A DNA stretch of 64,000 nucleotides from Bermanella sp. WJH001 (GCF_030070105.1 NZ_JASJOO010000002.1:1302001-1366000); one strand, 5' to 3'. Positions 17,635 through 25,655 are shown, counted from the first letter of the stretch. Translations and numbers: made by a program. The notes: generated by a model not told the origin, from the sequence alone.

Positions 17635-18785
17635 TAGCTTGCCTCCTGTATTTCAAGCGTGGTTTGTTTTTCTTTTTTTAAGGTCACCAAACGTAACCGC
17701 CAAATTAAAAACCCCACTATGGCCATGCCTGATAAAATCAAACCAAACACAAACCAAATGACTTTGGTCCAAAGCCCTCCTATGTTGCCATAATGCAGCG
17801 GGTCTGCAATGTGCGTCAGCGTTTGTAATACCGGCATTTCACTCGGTGACATACTGGCCTCTACGTTACCCTGCCAAGGGTTGACACTCAGTTGATAGCT
17901 ATAGTCATCGTATAAAATGAAATCACCGGTGCCTACCAGTTTATATGAGTCTCGATTGTGCTCGGGCAACATGACAAAGGTCGGGCGAAAATCGGTGAAC
18001 GTTTGCTTGGCGGTGGCTAACGCTTGATCAATATTAATATGAAAATCCGGTGCGCTGCCTTGGTATTCAGGTAAGGATTCGTTATTCAATAACGGCGCAT
18101 GAGGCTCAATTTCAACATTGTTATGCCACAAAATAGCCTGTGTTAAATACCACAGACCAGTAAGGCTAATCACAAATAAAAACCACATTGACCACACACC
18201 ACTGAAACGATGAATGTCTTGAAAAAAAATACGTTTGCCTTTGTTGAATCGTAATTGCGGCCTAAAAAAAGCACGCCAAAACTTTTTATAAACCACTAAA
18301 CCTGTGACTAATGCTCCCAGCATCACTATGGCCATAGCGGCAACTAAGTAATAACCAACACTAAAATTATGATGCCATGGAAACAGCAACCAGCCATGTA
18401 GAGCGCGCATAAAACCAATAAATGTTAAACCTTGAAATACTTCCTGTACCTCTGCTGTGTATTGATTTACATAAGCCATCGCGGCGGGTTTATCTGCATC
18501 CGTAAAACTCACCACATACGTTAAATAGGATTCACGGGTCATAACCCAATTCACATCTGCTGTTGGGTATTTATTTTCAACCGCGGCTATGACTTCTCCC
18601 ATTGACTTGACTGCTTCATTGCCTGAATTAACGGCACGGGCATCTGCATTTACAAGCCAAGTAATCTCATGGCTTAACACTGAAATAGTGCCTGTTAAGC
18701 ATACAAAACTGAATACAACCCACACAGGCAATGAAAACCAGCCATGCAGTTGAAACCAAAACTTACGATTAATTTTACTCGCCAT
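17634..18785 (-). CDS. PepSY-associated transmembrane protein (siderophore-iron reductase type)
   Basis: A protein of about 383 residues with four transmembrane segments and PepSY periplasmic parts. The first helix region has FWFQLHGWFSLPVWVVF, then VLSHEITWL, MRALHGWLLFPWHHNF and DIHRFSGVWSMW. The repeated histidines in the helices match PiuB/FoxB-type proteins, which are thought to bind heme and reduce ferric siderophores at the inner membrane. The frame is open from a GTG at 18794; the ATG at 18785 is preferred on family grounds. It is divergent from a siderophore receptor, with Fur-like sites between. C-terminal partner: the His-rich protein. Confidence 0.87.
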   Translation of the reverse strand: MASKINRKFWFQLHGWFSLPVWVVFSFVCLTGTISVLSHEITWLVNADARAVNSGNEAVKSMGEVIAAVENKYPTADVNWVMTRESYLTYVVSFTDADKPAAMAYVNQYTAEVQEVFQGLTFIGFMRALHGWLLFPWHHNFSVGYYLVAAMAIVMLGALVTGLVVYKKFWRAFFRPQLRFNKGKRIFFQDIHRFSGVWSMWFLFVISLTGLWYLTQAILWHNNVEIEPHAPLLNNESLPEYQGSAPDFHINIDQALATAKQTFTDFRPTFVMLPEHNRDSYKLVGTGDFILYDDYSYQLSVNPWQGNVEASMSPSEMPVLQTLTHIADPLHYGNIGGLWTKVIWFVFGLILSGMAIVGFLIWRLRLVTLKKEKQTTLEIQEAS

Positions 18786-18899
18786 ATGGACCACTTATTG
18801 ATAACTGAAAAAGCTCATGTTTGTTGCAAAACGTGCACAAGCGCCTCGATCTGAGACAAAAGTATTAATTATGCTACTACACATCAATCGATCTCAAAA

Positions 18900-18918
18900 G
18901 ATAATACATATCATTTGC
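18900..18918. promoter_or_regulatory. Fur box candidate 1
   Basis: GATAATACATATCATTTGC matches 13 of 19 positions of the Fur consensus. It sits in the 234-bp gap between the divergent PepSY and receptor genes, where iron control is expected. Pattern match only. Confidence 0.5.
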
Positions 18919-18974
18919 ATTAATTTTAGTATTTAGATTAAAAACCATTGAACTAATACTTTATTACGATATAG

Positions 18975-18993
18975 GATAGTAATGATTCTCACT
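18975..18993. promoter_or_regulatory. Fur box candidate 2
   Basis: GATAGTAATGATTCTCACT matches 11 of 19 positions of the Fur consensus and contains AATGATTCTCA, a common half-site arrangement. It is 27 bp before the receptor ATG, a place where a bound repressor would block transcription. Confidence 0.4.
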
Positions 18994-19019
18994 TAGATTA
19001 ACTCAAGGTACCTAGTTAA

Positions 19020-21134
19020 ATGTCTCAACGATACTCTCCTTTGGCTGCCGCCATATCTCTTGCGCTTGCGTCCAATGCAGCATTCAGTGCACCAGACAAC
19101 AGCAATGCAGAGCTGGATAACGTAGTGGTCACAGGCCAATATTCAGTGAATAAAATGATCGACACCGCGACAGGCTTAGGCTTAACCATCAAAGAAACGC
19201 CGCAATCCGTCAGTGTTATGACCGAGCAGCGCATTCAAGACCAAGCGCTAGATACCGTGGTCGATACGATTAAAAACACAATTGGTGTATCCCATTCATC
19301 ATGGGATAACGTTCGTAACGCCCTACAAGCTCGTGGCTTTAAAATTGAGAACTATCAAATTGACGGTGTTCCTATGGCATGGAGTATCTTGGGAGACTCG
19401 GGTGAAACCATTGCCGATGTGTCTATCTACGAACGAGTTGAATTTGTGCGCGGTTCTACCGGTTTGCTAACCGGAACTGGTGACCCATCCGGCTCCATTA
19501 ACCTTGTGCGTAAAAAAGCGGACAGCGTCGATTTTAATGGCAATGTTAGCGCCTCCGTGGGCAGTTGGAATCACAAAGAAATCAGCACAGACATCGCATC
19601 CGGCTTAAGTGAAGACGGCTCATTACGTGGACGCGTGGTTGCAAAAGCCGTGAATGGCGATTCTTACACCGATTTATTTGAACAAAATACACAAGTGTTT
19701 TATGGCGTCATCGAAAAAGATCTAAGCCCTAGTACCCTTGTGCGCATGGGTGTGAGCTACCAACACGACGACCCTACTGCTCCTGTTTGGGGTGGTTTAC
19801 AAGGGCAGTTCAATAACGGCAACGCAACCAATTTTAGCCGCTCAACCACAACAGCCGCAGATTGGACCAAGTGGGAAACCACAAGCGCAAACTTCTTTAC
19901 CAACTTTGAGCACATTCTAAATAACGGATGGGAAATTGCGGTTAACTATAACCACATGCGCTACGAGCAAAGCAGCAAGCTGCTCTACATGTACGATGCA
20001 GGCAATACATTTGATCAAGCCACAGGCGATGGCCTAACATCTTGGCCATACAAGAGTGATGGCGAGTCGATACAGCACAGCATTGATGCACAGTTGCGTG
20101 GACAAACTAGTTTTTTCAATACAGATGCCGATATCGTGCTCGGAGCGCTGTACAGCGAACAAGAATCCACTGCTTACAGCTACGCAGCTCTAACCAACGC
20201 ATTTTTGCCAGTCACAAACTTCTATGATTGGGACGGCAACTTCCCACAACCACAATGGTCAAGTGATGGCAGCTTAGATAAAGATATCGAAGTAACAAAC
20301 AAAGGGATTTATGGAGCAACCCGTTTACATTTAACAGACGATTTGAAAGTTATATTAGGTGGCCGCGTAACCAGCTGGAACCGTAAAGGTGATTCCTACA
20401 GCGACACAGGCGACTACGGTAATGACGATGTATTTGTGCCTTACACAGGCGTACTTTACGACCTAAACGACAACCATCGTGTGTATTTAAGCTATGCCGA
20501 AATCTTTAACCCGCAAAACAAACAAGACACTAACGATAAGTTGCTGGACCCATTAACCGGCCAAACCTATGAAGCAGGTATTAAAAGCAGCTACTTAAAT
20601 GGCATGCTGCAAACCGCTGTGTCTGTATTTAATATTGAACAAAACAACCTAGCAATCGAAGTAGGCAAGCACCCGGACGATGCTACGCGCGCAGTATATG
20701 AAGCCAGCGAAAGCGTCACCAGTAAAGGTTATGAGCTAGAGGTTATTGGTCAACCAGTTAATGGCTTAAACATTAACGCAGGTTACTCCCAGTTCAAGAT
20801 CAGCGCTGACGACGGCGTTACTCTTGACGTGAACAGCAGCCACCCACGTAAGCAAGCTAACCTATTTACTACCTACAACTTTGTAAATCACCTGCCTAAT
20901 CTTACCTTGGGAGGTGGTGTAAACTGGCAAGATGAGACCTCTGAAGGCAGCATCGTGCAAGACGCTTACACCCTAGTAAATCTAATGGGCCGCTATGAAG
21001 TCAGTAATGACGTGCAACTACAATTAAACGTTAACAACTTATTAGACGAAAAGTACTACAACTACATTAACGCAAGCCAAGTACGCTACGGCGCACCAGC
21101 TAACTGGAAGCTTAGCCTGAAATACAGCTTATAA
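19020..21134 (+). CDS. TonB-dependent siderophore receptor
   Basis: A 704-residue outer-membrane receptor. Signal peptide to about residue 23 (LALASNAAFSA), TonB box region near LDNVVVTG, plug domain with IKETPQSVSVMTEQRI, ALQARGFKIENYQIDGVPM and VEFVRGSTGLLTGTGDPSG, then a 22-strand barrel ending in WKLSLKYSL. The plug motifs place it with the FhuE/FpvA-type ferric siderophore receptors, often for hydroxamates. The specific ligand cannot be read from the sequence. It is divergent from the PepSY reductase operon and followed by an intrinsic terminator, so it is a single-gene unit. Confidence 0.94.
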   Translation: MSQRYSPLAAAISLALASNAAFSAPDNSNAELDNVVVTGQYSVNKMIDTATGLGLTIKETPQSVSVMTEQRIQDQALDTVVDTIKNTIGVSHSSWDNVRNALQARGFKIENYQIDGVPMAWSILGDSGETIADVSIYERVEFVRGSTGLLTGTGDPSGSINLVRKKADSVDFNGNVSASVGSWNHKEISTDIASGLSEDGSLRGRVVAKAVNGDSYTDLFEQNTQVFYGVIEKDLSPSTLVRMGVSYQHDDPTAPVWGGLQGQFNNGNATNFSRSTTTAADWTKWETTSANFFTNFEHILNNGWEIAVNYNHMRYEQSSKLLYMYDAGNTFDQATGDGLTSWPYKSDGESIQHSIDAQLRGQTSFFNTDADIVLGALYSEQESTAYSYAALTNAFLPVTNFYDWDGNFPQPQWSSDGSLDKDIEVTNKGIYGATRLHLTDDLKVILGGRVTSWNRKGDSYSDTGDYGNDDVFVPYTGVLYDLNDNHRVYLSYAEIFNPQNKQDTNDKLLDPLTGQTYEAGIKSSYLNGMLQTAVSVFNIEQNNLAIEVGKHPDDATRAVYEASESVTSKGYELEVIGQPVNGLNINAGYSQFKISADDGVTLDVNSSHPRKQANLFTTYNFVNHLPNLTLGGGVNWQDETSEGSIVQDAYTLVNLMGRYEVSNDVQLQLNVNNLLDEKYYNYINASQVRYGAPANWKLSLKYSL

Positions 21135-21157
21135 ACAGTTAATAGCGTCAGCCGCTT

Positions 21158-21190
21158 AAGCCCGATCAAGTTATTTGGTCGGGCTTTTTT
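21158..21190 (+). terminator. intrinsic terminator after the TonB receptor
   Basis: AAGCCCGA (21158-21165) pairs with TCGGGCTT (21179-21186) and is followed by a T run to 21190; it lies 24 bases past the receptor stop. Confidence 0.88.
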
Positions 21191-21256
21191 CTATCTAGCC
21201 AAAACAGGCCCTGCTATAATCGACCACTCACCAAACTTGCCCAAGCAGCCCTTATT

Positions 21257-21562
21257 ATGAAAATGTCTAAAACCATTAAAAAGCTCAATGACAGAATGGA
21301 ATTAGCCATTAAAAAAATCGCCACACAAGCCAGCGAAGAGTTTGCGGGCTTTGATTCACTGGAGCATACCGTTCAGTTTGATTTGTTCCCCGGTAGTCTA
21401 TTGGTCAGTTGTTATTTCAAAAGCCACGATGACCTCGATAAAGCCATGTCATCTGAAAAGTCCTACCAAAAGAAGTTACATAACCTGTTAATGAAACAAG
21501 GCATCTTATTAAAAGAGCCTAAACAAAACTTAAAGTTTTACGTAAAAAAAGCGGATGCTTAA
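21257..21562 (+). CDS. small conserved hypothetical protein
   Basis: A 101-residue soluble protein with a basic N-terminal helix (MSKTIKKLNDRMELAIKKI), a middle EFAGFDSLEHTVQFDLFPGSLLVSC and a basic C-terminus. The layout resembles short proteins of marine gammaproteobacteria often labelled as Fis-family regulators in databases, but no helix-turn-helix is evident to me, so I leave the function open. ATGs at codons 1 and 3 are both possible starts. It precedes a small membrane protein gene by 21 bases, so they may share a transcript. Confidence 0.65.
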   Translation: MKMSKTIKKLNDRMELAIKKIATQASEEFAGFDSLEHTVQFDLFPGSLLVSCYFKSHDDLDKAMSSEKSYQKKLHNLLMKQGILLKEPKQNLKFYVKKADA

Positions 21563-21583
21563 ACCCATAAGTAAAATAGCGGT

Positions 21584-21973
21584 ATGAAGAAGATCCCAAG
21601 ACACGCACAAGAGTATCGTGTATGGCCGCCCTTAACCGCGGCCTACGGTATATTCATTGGTTTAACTCTGTTTGATGTGCTGAGCGCATTTCATCAGGCT
21701 CTTTTATCGCAACCTGATAGTCATTATCTGATGGGTTATTTGTTTCCGGTGTTGATGGGATTAGGGCTGGCCTTACCGCTTCACGGTAAATATTGGTTAG
21801 GCTTTGCGTGGCTGGGGGTTATTTGTTATGGCTTTAGCTATGTGTTTCATTTTTTCTTTTTAGATAACTTCTCAACCCCCTCGTTTATTGTCATCACTTG
21901 CTTAGCCATACTGTTCACGGTGCAAGCTTTTGTTTTATTATTAAAACGTATCTTTTTCTACAACGTCATTTAA
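21584..21973 (+). CDS. small integral membrane protein
   Basis: A 129-residue protein with four hydrophobic segments (AAYGIFIGLTLFDVLSAF, YLFPVLMGLGLALPL, WLGFAWLGVICYGFSYVF, VITCLAILFTVQAFVLLL). No family recognised. Its last 24 codons and the following 85 bases are present a second time at 23302-23461 in diverged form, with the reading frame intact to the stop, so a second copy of this gene once existed nearby. Confidence 0.7.
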   Translation: MKKIPRHAQEYRVWPPLTAAYGIFIGLTLFDVLSAFHQALLSQPDSHYLMGYLFPVLMGLGLALPLHGKYWLGFAWLGVICYGFSYVFHFFFLDNFSTPSFIVITCLAILFTVQAFVLLLKRIFFYNVI

Positions 21974-22058
21974 ATCTGTCTAAGAGCACAATAAAAACAA
22001 GCCTATTGTAAAAATTAGAAATGCATGGAAATAAGCCTGACTTTTTAGTGGTGAGAAG
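21899..22058 (+). repeat. 160-bp direct repeat, copy A
   Basis: Begins TGCTTAGCCATACTG inside the end of the small membrane protein gene and ends at GAGAAG. It aligns without gaps to 23302-23461, with about 18 mismatches counted by eye. Coding differences between the copies are few and conservative. Confidence 0.9.
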
Positions 22059-22070
22059 ACCGCTAGAATG

Positions 22071-22424
22071 GGTGTCTGAATTAAAACAAAGTCCGCACTC
22101 ATTTCTTAGTCGTTCTAACTTATGTGAAAACATTATTCAGGTAAGATCGCGACTGGTCAAAACTTGAAGGCATTATAATAGGTGCCTGAATTATTTAAAA
22201 ATATTTTGTTGCCTTCCTTTCACACAACAAGGTCGGCGATCTGAACTTGAATTTCGAAGATCGATACTGAGCCTATGCTTTCCCCTGTCAACACTTAACC
22301 ATAATCGTTACCGATTACCGCTCATGACTCGGGGTTTTGGCGGCTTGCTAGATCTTACCAAATAGAGGGGTTTCACCTCTTGACCTTACGCCCGTTTTGC
22401 TTGCCGCACTGGGTGTCCGAATTA
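22071..22424 (+). repeat. three copies of a 13-bp motif in a non-coding scar
   Basis: GGTGYCYGAATTA occurs at 22071-22083, 22181-22193 and 22412-22424 in the same orientation. The 473 bases between 21974 and 22446 otherwise hold copy A of the 160-bp repeat and a small hairpin (AGAGG/CCTCT, 22364-22380), with no gene. The repeats look like footprints of a mobile element or of a repeat family. Confidence 0.55.
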
Positions 22425-22446
22425 TTTTACAATTTATATTTGCTGA

Positions 22447-22899
22447 TTACCCACATTCCTTATGAAGCAAGGATCTTGTTGCCTCTATATCATTATATTT
22501 TTCACTATATCCACTTGAAAACCAAATAAAATCGGCACCAACCACGCAACTAGTCGCAATAATCTTTATAATCTCCAACTTAGAAAAGCTGTGAATAGAT
22601 ATGGAAAATACCTCTTTCAAGAATTGACTATAACCTTCCGAACTAAGTGTAAGGATAAAGTAATTCATTTGTTCAAAATTCGTTAAATCTACTTTTTCTG
22701 CATAATATTTCCTAGCACAACTTTCTGAATGAAAAATGGCTTCTGCTGATTCCTCCTGTGAAAATCCGGGTACCAAAAAATAAGAACACTCGTTATTTTT
22801 AATGTTATTTCTTAGCTCTCTATATCCCTCACTAGCATAAGTAAATGAACTAAAAATATAACTTAGCAATAACAAGCTAGCCTTAATATTTATATACAT
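22447..22899 (-). CDS. exported small protein of unknown function
   Basis: A 150-residue protein with a signal peptide (KASLLLLSYIFSSFTYA) and four Cys in the mature part (NECSYF, SESCARKYY, TSCVVGA, HKECG), suggesting disulfides. The family is not recognised. The start at 22899 is chosen because GGAGGGG precedes it and the signal peptide begins there; the open frame continues 41 codons upstream only by chance. Its ATG lies inside the last codons of another, broken minus-strand frame (22883-23008), an overlap typical of translationally coupled pairs such as toxin plus immunity protein. AT-rich codon use suggests horizontal origin. Confidence 0.6.
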   Translation of the reverse strand: MYINIKASLLLLSYIFSSFTYASEGYRELRNNIKNNECSYFLVPGFSQEESAEAIFHSESCARKYYAEKVDLTNFEQMNYFILTLSSEGYSQFLKEVFSISIHSFSKLEIIKIIATSCVVGADFIWFSSGYSEKYNDIEATRSLLHKECG

Positions 22900-23008
22900 T
22901 GATTCTATCCCCTCCGTAATTTGGATCTGTATTATATTCAACTCCATACTGTGGAGAGTTATTTGACGAGGATAACCAATACACCCATGATAAGAACATA
23001 CTCCTAGA
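22883..23008 (-). pseudogene. C-terminal remnant of a coding frame overlapping the exported-protein start
   Basis: An open stretch of 41 codons without a plausible start, ending NTDPNYGGDRINVYKY and stop, 17 bases past the ATG of the downstream gene. A neighbouring frame (LLDLGVCSYHGCIGYP) joins it if one frameshift near 22968-22980 is assumed. It looks like the tail of a larger gene, now lost. The parent family is not recognised. Confidence 0.4.
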
Positions 23009-23113
23009 TCAAGCAAGCCCAATTTTTAATCGCTGTAAAAGTTGACCCTTTCTTCTTATTTTACCCTCCCGCAAATACTTTACGATAAGTAAATCAAAGG
23101 AGAGCAGAGCATC

Positions 23114-23308
23114 ATGCCAAAACCAAGGAAAGAACAAGTCAGCCTTGAAGCGACACCTTATTATCACTGCGTTTCACGCTGTGTGCGTAAAGCGTTTTTA
23201 TGTGGTTTTGATCATCAAAGTAATGTTAGCTACGAACATCGCCGTGCTTGGCTAGAAAATGAGTTGTTAAATCAAGCTCAAGTATTTGCTATTGATATTG
23301 CTGCTTAG
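23114..23308 (+). pseudogene. truncated Y1 (IS200/REP-associated type) transposase
   Basis: The first 64 codons of a Y1-type tyrosine transposase: MPKPRKEQVSLEATPYYHCV, SRCVRKAFLCGFDHQ, YEHRRAWLENELL and QAQVFAIDIAA. Full-length relatives continue with a sequence like YAVMSNHYH, which holds the HUH metal-binding motif, and later the catalytic Tyr. Here a stop appears exactly where copy B of the 160-bp repeat begins, so both catalytic motifs are gone. It has a good ribosome-binding site (AAAGGAGAG). It is non-functional as a transposase. Confidence 0.85.
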
Positions 23309-23461
23309 CCATACTGTTTATGGTGCAAGTCTTTGTATTATGGTTAAAACGTATCTTTTTCTACAACGTCATTTAAATCTGCCTAAGACCACAATTAAAA
23401 TAAGTCTATTGTCAAAATTAGAAATGCATAGATATAAGCCTGACTTTTTGCTGGCGAGAAG
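23302..23461 (+). repeat. 160-bp direct repeat, copy B, fused to the transposase fragment
   Basis: Matches 21899-22058 without gaps. Its coding part still reads CLAILFMVQVFVLWLKRIFF and a stop in the frame of the membrane protein, so it derives from a second gene copy. The junction at about 23302 coincides with a shared TGCTTA, consistent with deletion at microhomology. Confidence 0.88.
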
Positions 23462-23514
23462 GCGATGAAATCTTTATCCTTGTACAAATTTTTCTTAGTC
23501 GCAAGGAGTTCAAT

Positions 23515-24459
23515 ATGCCAGATATTGTGGTCATGTTTTTTGTACTTGGGTTGGTTGCAGGGCTGTTAAAGTCCGACCTTGAAATACCCAAAGCCGCCTA
23601 CGATACCCTTAGCTTACTGCTCATGTTAACCATCGGCCTAAAAGGGGGCATGGCACTTTACGGATCACTAGAATGGTCCCTTGTATTTGAACTCGTTGCC
23701 ATTGCATCACTGGGTGCATTTATCCCTTTAATTGTCATTCCTGTTTTATTAAAGATCGCTAAAGCGGATCGGGCCAATACCGCAAGTCTTGCGGCTCATT
23801 ATGGCTCTGTAAGTGCCGGTACTTTCGCCGTTGCACTTGCTTATGCGGATACTATGAATTTAGCCATCGAGCCACAGGTAACCCTTTATCTTGTGATGTT
23901 GGAACTGCCCGCTATTTTAGTAGCCTTGGCGTTTTATCGTCGAGGCAATCACCATGACGACACGCCATCCCACCAACAAAGCGAACTGTGGCGTGAAACC
24001 TTCACCAACCGCGGCGTGGTTTTATTAGCTGGCGGGGTGATTATTGGTTTTATGTATGGACCCATTGAAGGTGCCGCCGTCACCGAGTTATTCACCAATG
24101 CATTTAAAGCCGTATTAGCCTTGTTCTTATTAGAGATGGGTTTAACCGCTGCTGAAACCTTAAGCCCAATGCCTTGGAAAAAATGGCGTTTACTTGCCTT
24201 TGCATTGATCGCCCCGTTCTTTTTATCCTTTATTGGGTTGGGTGCCGGTATCGCATTAGGTTTATCAACAGGCTCAGTGGTGATACTCGCCACACTTACC
24301 GCCAGTGCGTCATACATTGCCGCCCCTGCTGCCATTAAAACCGCAATCCCCAAAGCCGATATTGGTCTGGCCATGTTAATGTCACTGGGCATTACATTTC
24401 CATTTAACGCTATTGTGGGCATTCCCCTTTATCACCACATGGCTGGTTATTTTTCATAG
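23515..24459 (+). CDS. SbtA-family sodium-dependent bicarbonate transporter
   Basis: A 314-residue membrane protein with about ten transmembrane helices in two related halves. The start MPDIVVMFFVLGLVAGLLKSD, LTIGLKGGMALYG, HYGSVSAGTFAVALAYAD and the second-half TASASYIAAPAAIKTAIP are the pattern of the SbtA family (DUF897). The cytoplasmic loop around RRGNHHDDTPSHQQ separates the halves. Cyanobacterial members import HCO3- with Na+; in heterotrophs the role is less certain, possibly anaplerotic carbon supply. No SbtB-like PII gene is adjacent. The start is preceded by AAGGAG and a terminator follows at 24483, so it is monocistronic. Confidence 0.87.
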   Translation: MPDIVVMFFVLGLVAGLLKSDLEIPKAAYDTLSLLLMLTIGLKGGMALYGSLEWSLVFELVAIASLGAFIPLIVIPVLLKIAKADRANTASLAAHYGSVSAGTFAVALAYADTMNLAIEPQVTLYLVMLELPAILVALAFYRRGNHHDDTPSHQQSELWRETFTNRGVVLLAGGVIIGFMYGPIEGAAVTELFTNAFKAVLALFLLEMGLTAAETLSPMPWKKWRLLAFALIAPFFLSFIGLGAGIALGLSTGSVVILATLTASASYIAAPAAIKTAIPKADIGLAMLMSLGITFPFNAIVGIPLYHHMAGYFS

Positions 24460-24482
24460 CCTACAATTATTTGAATTCATAG

Positions 24483-24528
24483 AAACTAAAAAGCCCAACC
24501 TTGTTAACAAGGCTGGGCTTTTTAGTTT
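24483..24528. terminator. intrinsic terminator after the SbtA-like gene
   Basis: A long hairpin: AAACTAAAAAGCCCA pairs with TGGGCTTTTTAGTTT, inner stem CCTTG/CAAGG around TTAA, with one mismatch. A-rich on the left and T-rich on the right, so it works in both directions. Confidence 0.9.
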
Positions 24529-24690
24529 TAAGCATTAAGATTTAACATCACAACAACCAATCCAATGTTATAAAATTAAGCCAGAGCTTATGATTAACCA
24601 CTACAATAAAACCAACTTGCTATACTAATAAACATTCATTTATTAAATTTTGTTTAGGTGACCCTACTTAAACCCACAACTAGAGAGCCC

Positions 24691-25203
24691 ATGAATAGCC
24701 AAACTAAATTATTCGCCCGCTATATTACCCAGCTACCACCTGGAGAGCTCACTTGGATAGGCGTGCGCCCTGCACGTCGCGAACCTATGCTAAGCCTTGC
24801 TCAAACCAAAGCGGTTGAAGAACTGGGCTTAGAAGGTGATCACCGAATGGCAAAAACGCCGGGGTCAGGTCGCCAAGTCACCTTAATCAGTGAAGAATTC
24901 ATTGGTCAAATTAGCCATTTTTTAGGCGGCAAACCTGTACCTCCTGAACGACTACGCCGTAACCTTGTGGTTAAAAATATCAACCTTAATGCGCTGCGTT
25001 ATCAAAACTTTCAAATAGGTGACGCTATTTTTCAAGCTGGTGCATTATGCCACCCATGTACACGCATGGAACAAGCACTCGGCAAAGGCGCTATTGCCGC
25101 CATGATGGGATACGGCGGTTTGTGTTGCAAAATCATTCGCAGCGGTGAAATAAAAGTAGGCGACAGCGTGGAATTAATTACCCCACAACAAGCGCTGTTC
25201 TAG
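24691..25203 (+). CDS. MOSC-domain protein
   Basis: A protein of about 170 residues made almost entirely of a MOSC domain (YiiM-like, small). GLEGDHRM, GRQVTLISEEFIGQI, RRNLVVKNINLN and the conserved Cys in ALCHPCTRME are visible; that Cys is thought to bind the molybdenum cofactor or sulfur. Proteins of this kind transfer or detoxify with sulfur-bound Mo cofactor; the substrate is unknown. The frame is open from a GTG at 24658; the ATG at 24691 is chosen because GAGAG precedes it. A small Cys-rich gene follows. Confidence 0.85.
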   Translation: MNSQTKLFARYITQLPPGELTWIGVRPARREPMLSLAQTKAVEELGLEGDHRMAKTPGSGRQVTLISEEFIGQISHFLGGKPVPPERLRRNLVVKNINLNALRYQNFQIGDAIFQAGALCHPCTRMEQALGKGAIAAMMGYGGLCCKIIRSGEIKVGDSVELITPQQALF

Positions 25204-25243
25204 TATCTTGATCACCGATTTTTGAAAAGGATAAATCTGAAAC

Positions 25244-25444
25244 ATGAGCGCCCTACCCGAACACCTTATCAACTGCCCGTACTGCAATGAAACGAATGAA
25301 ATCTTAATTGAGTTTAACGAAGACAGTGAAACACAAGATTATATTGAAGACTGCCAAGTATGCTGTCAGCCTATTCATATTATTGTGGAAACGGATAGCC
25401 GTGGGGAAATACAAGTATTGGCTAAAACAGATGATGAGGTTTAA
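25244..25444 (+). CDS. CPXCG-motif cysteine-rich protein
   Basis: A 66-residue zinc-ribbon-like protein with two Cys pairs: CPYC near residue 11 and CQVCCQP near residue 38, followed by the HIIVETD strand. This is the size and pattern of the CPXCG family of small marine-bacterial proteins of unknown function. It lies 40 bases after the MOSC gene with AAAAGG as ribosome-binding site and may be co-transcribed. Confidence 0.85.
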   Translation: MSALPEHLINCPYCNETNEILIEFNEDSETQDYIEDCQVCCQPIHIIVETDSRGEIQVLAKTDDEV

Positions 25445-25507
25445 ATTTTTTCGCCAAAAGCTCTTTTCTGCCAATCGTAGTTTACACTCAATACGAAAAC
25501 TTTTTAT

Positions 25508-25531
25508 CACTCGCAGGTGCGAGTTCGTACA
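25508..25531 (+). repeat. REP-like palindrome with GTACA tail
   Basis: Hairpin ACTCGCA-GG-TGCGAGT followed by TCGTACA. The same 24 bases occur in reverse orientation at 38836-38859 without a mismatch, and a variant stem with the same tail is at 38910-38932. It sits in the non-coding gap after the CPXCG gene. Confidence 0.75.
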
Positions 25532-25655
25532 GTTGAAATTAATTGGCAATAAAATACTGTCCGTAACTGATGTATAGAACACGCTATAATCTTTTACTGT
25601 AATAAACAAACCAAAACCCATATTCAATTGGCTTTGATTATTTGCACTAACTGAA

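Noticed and set aside
22041-22446. Integron attC site or an IS91-type end in the scar region
   Set aside because: I see no paired core sites of the attC type and no integrase. The hairpin at 22364 is too short to assign to a family.
23949-24422. Minus-strand frame of 157 codons opposite the SbtA-like gene
   Set aside because: It mirrors the membrane protein codon pattern and lacks its own start signals.
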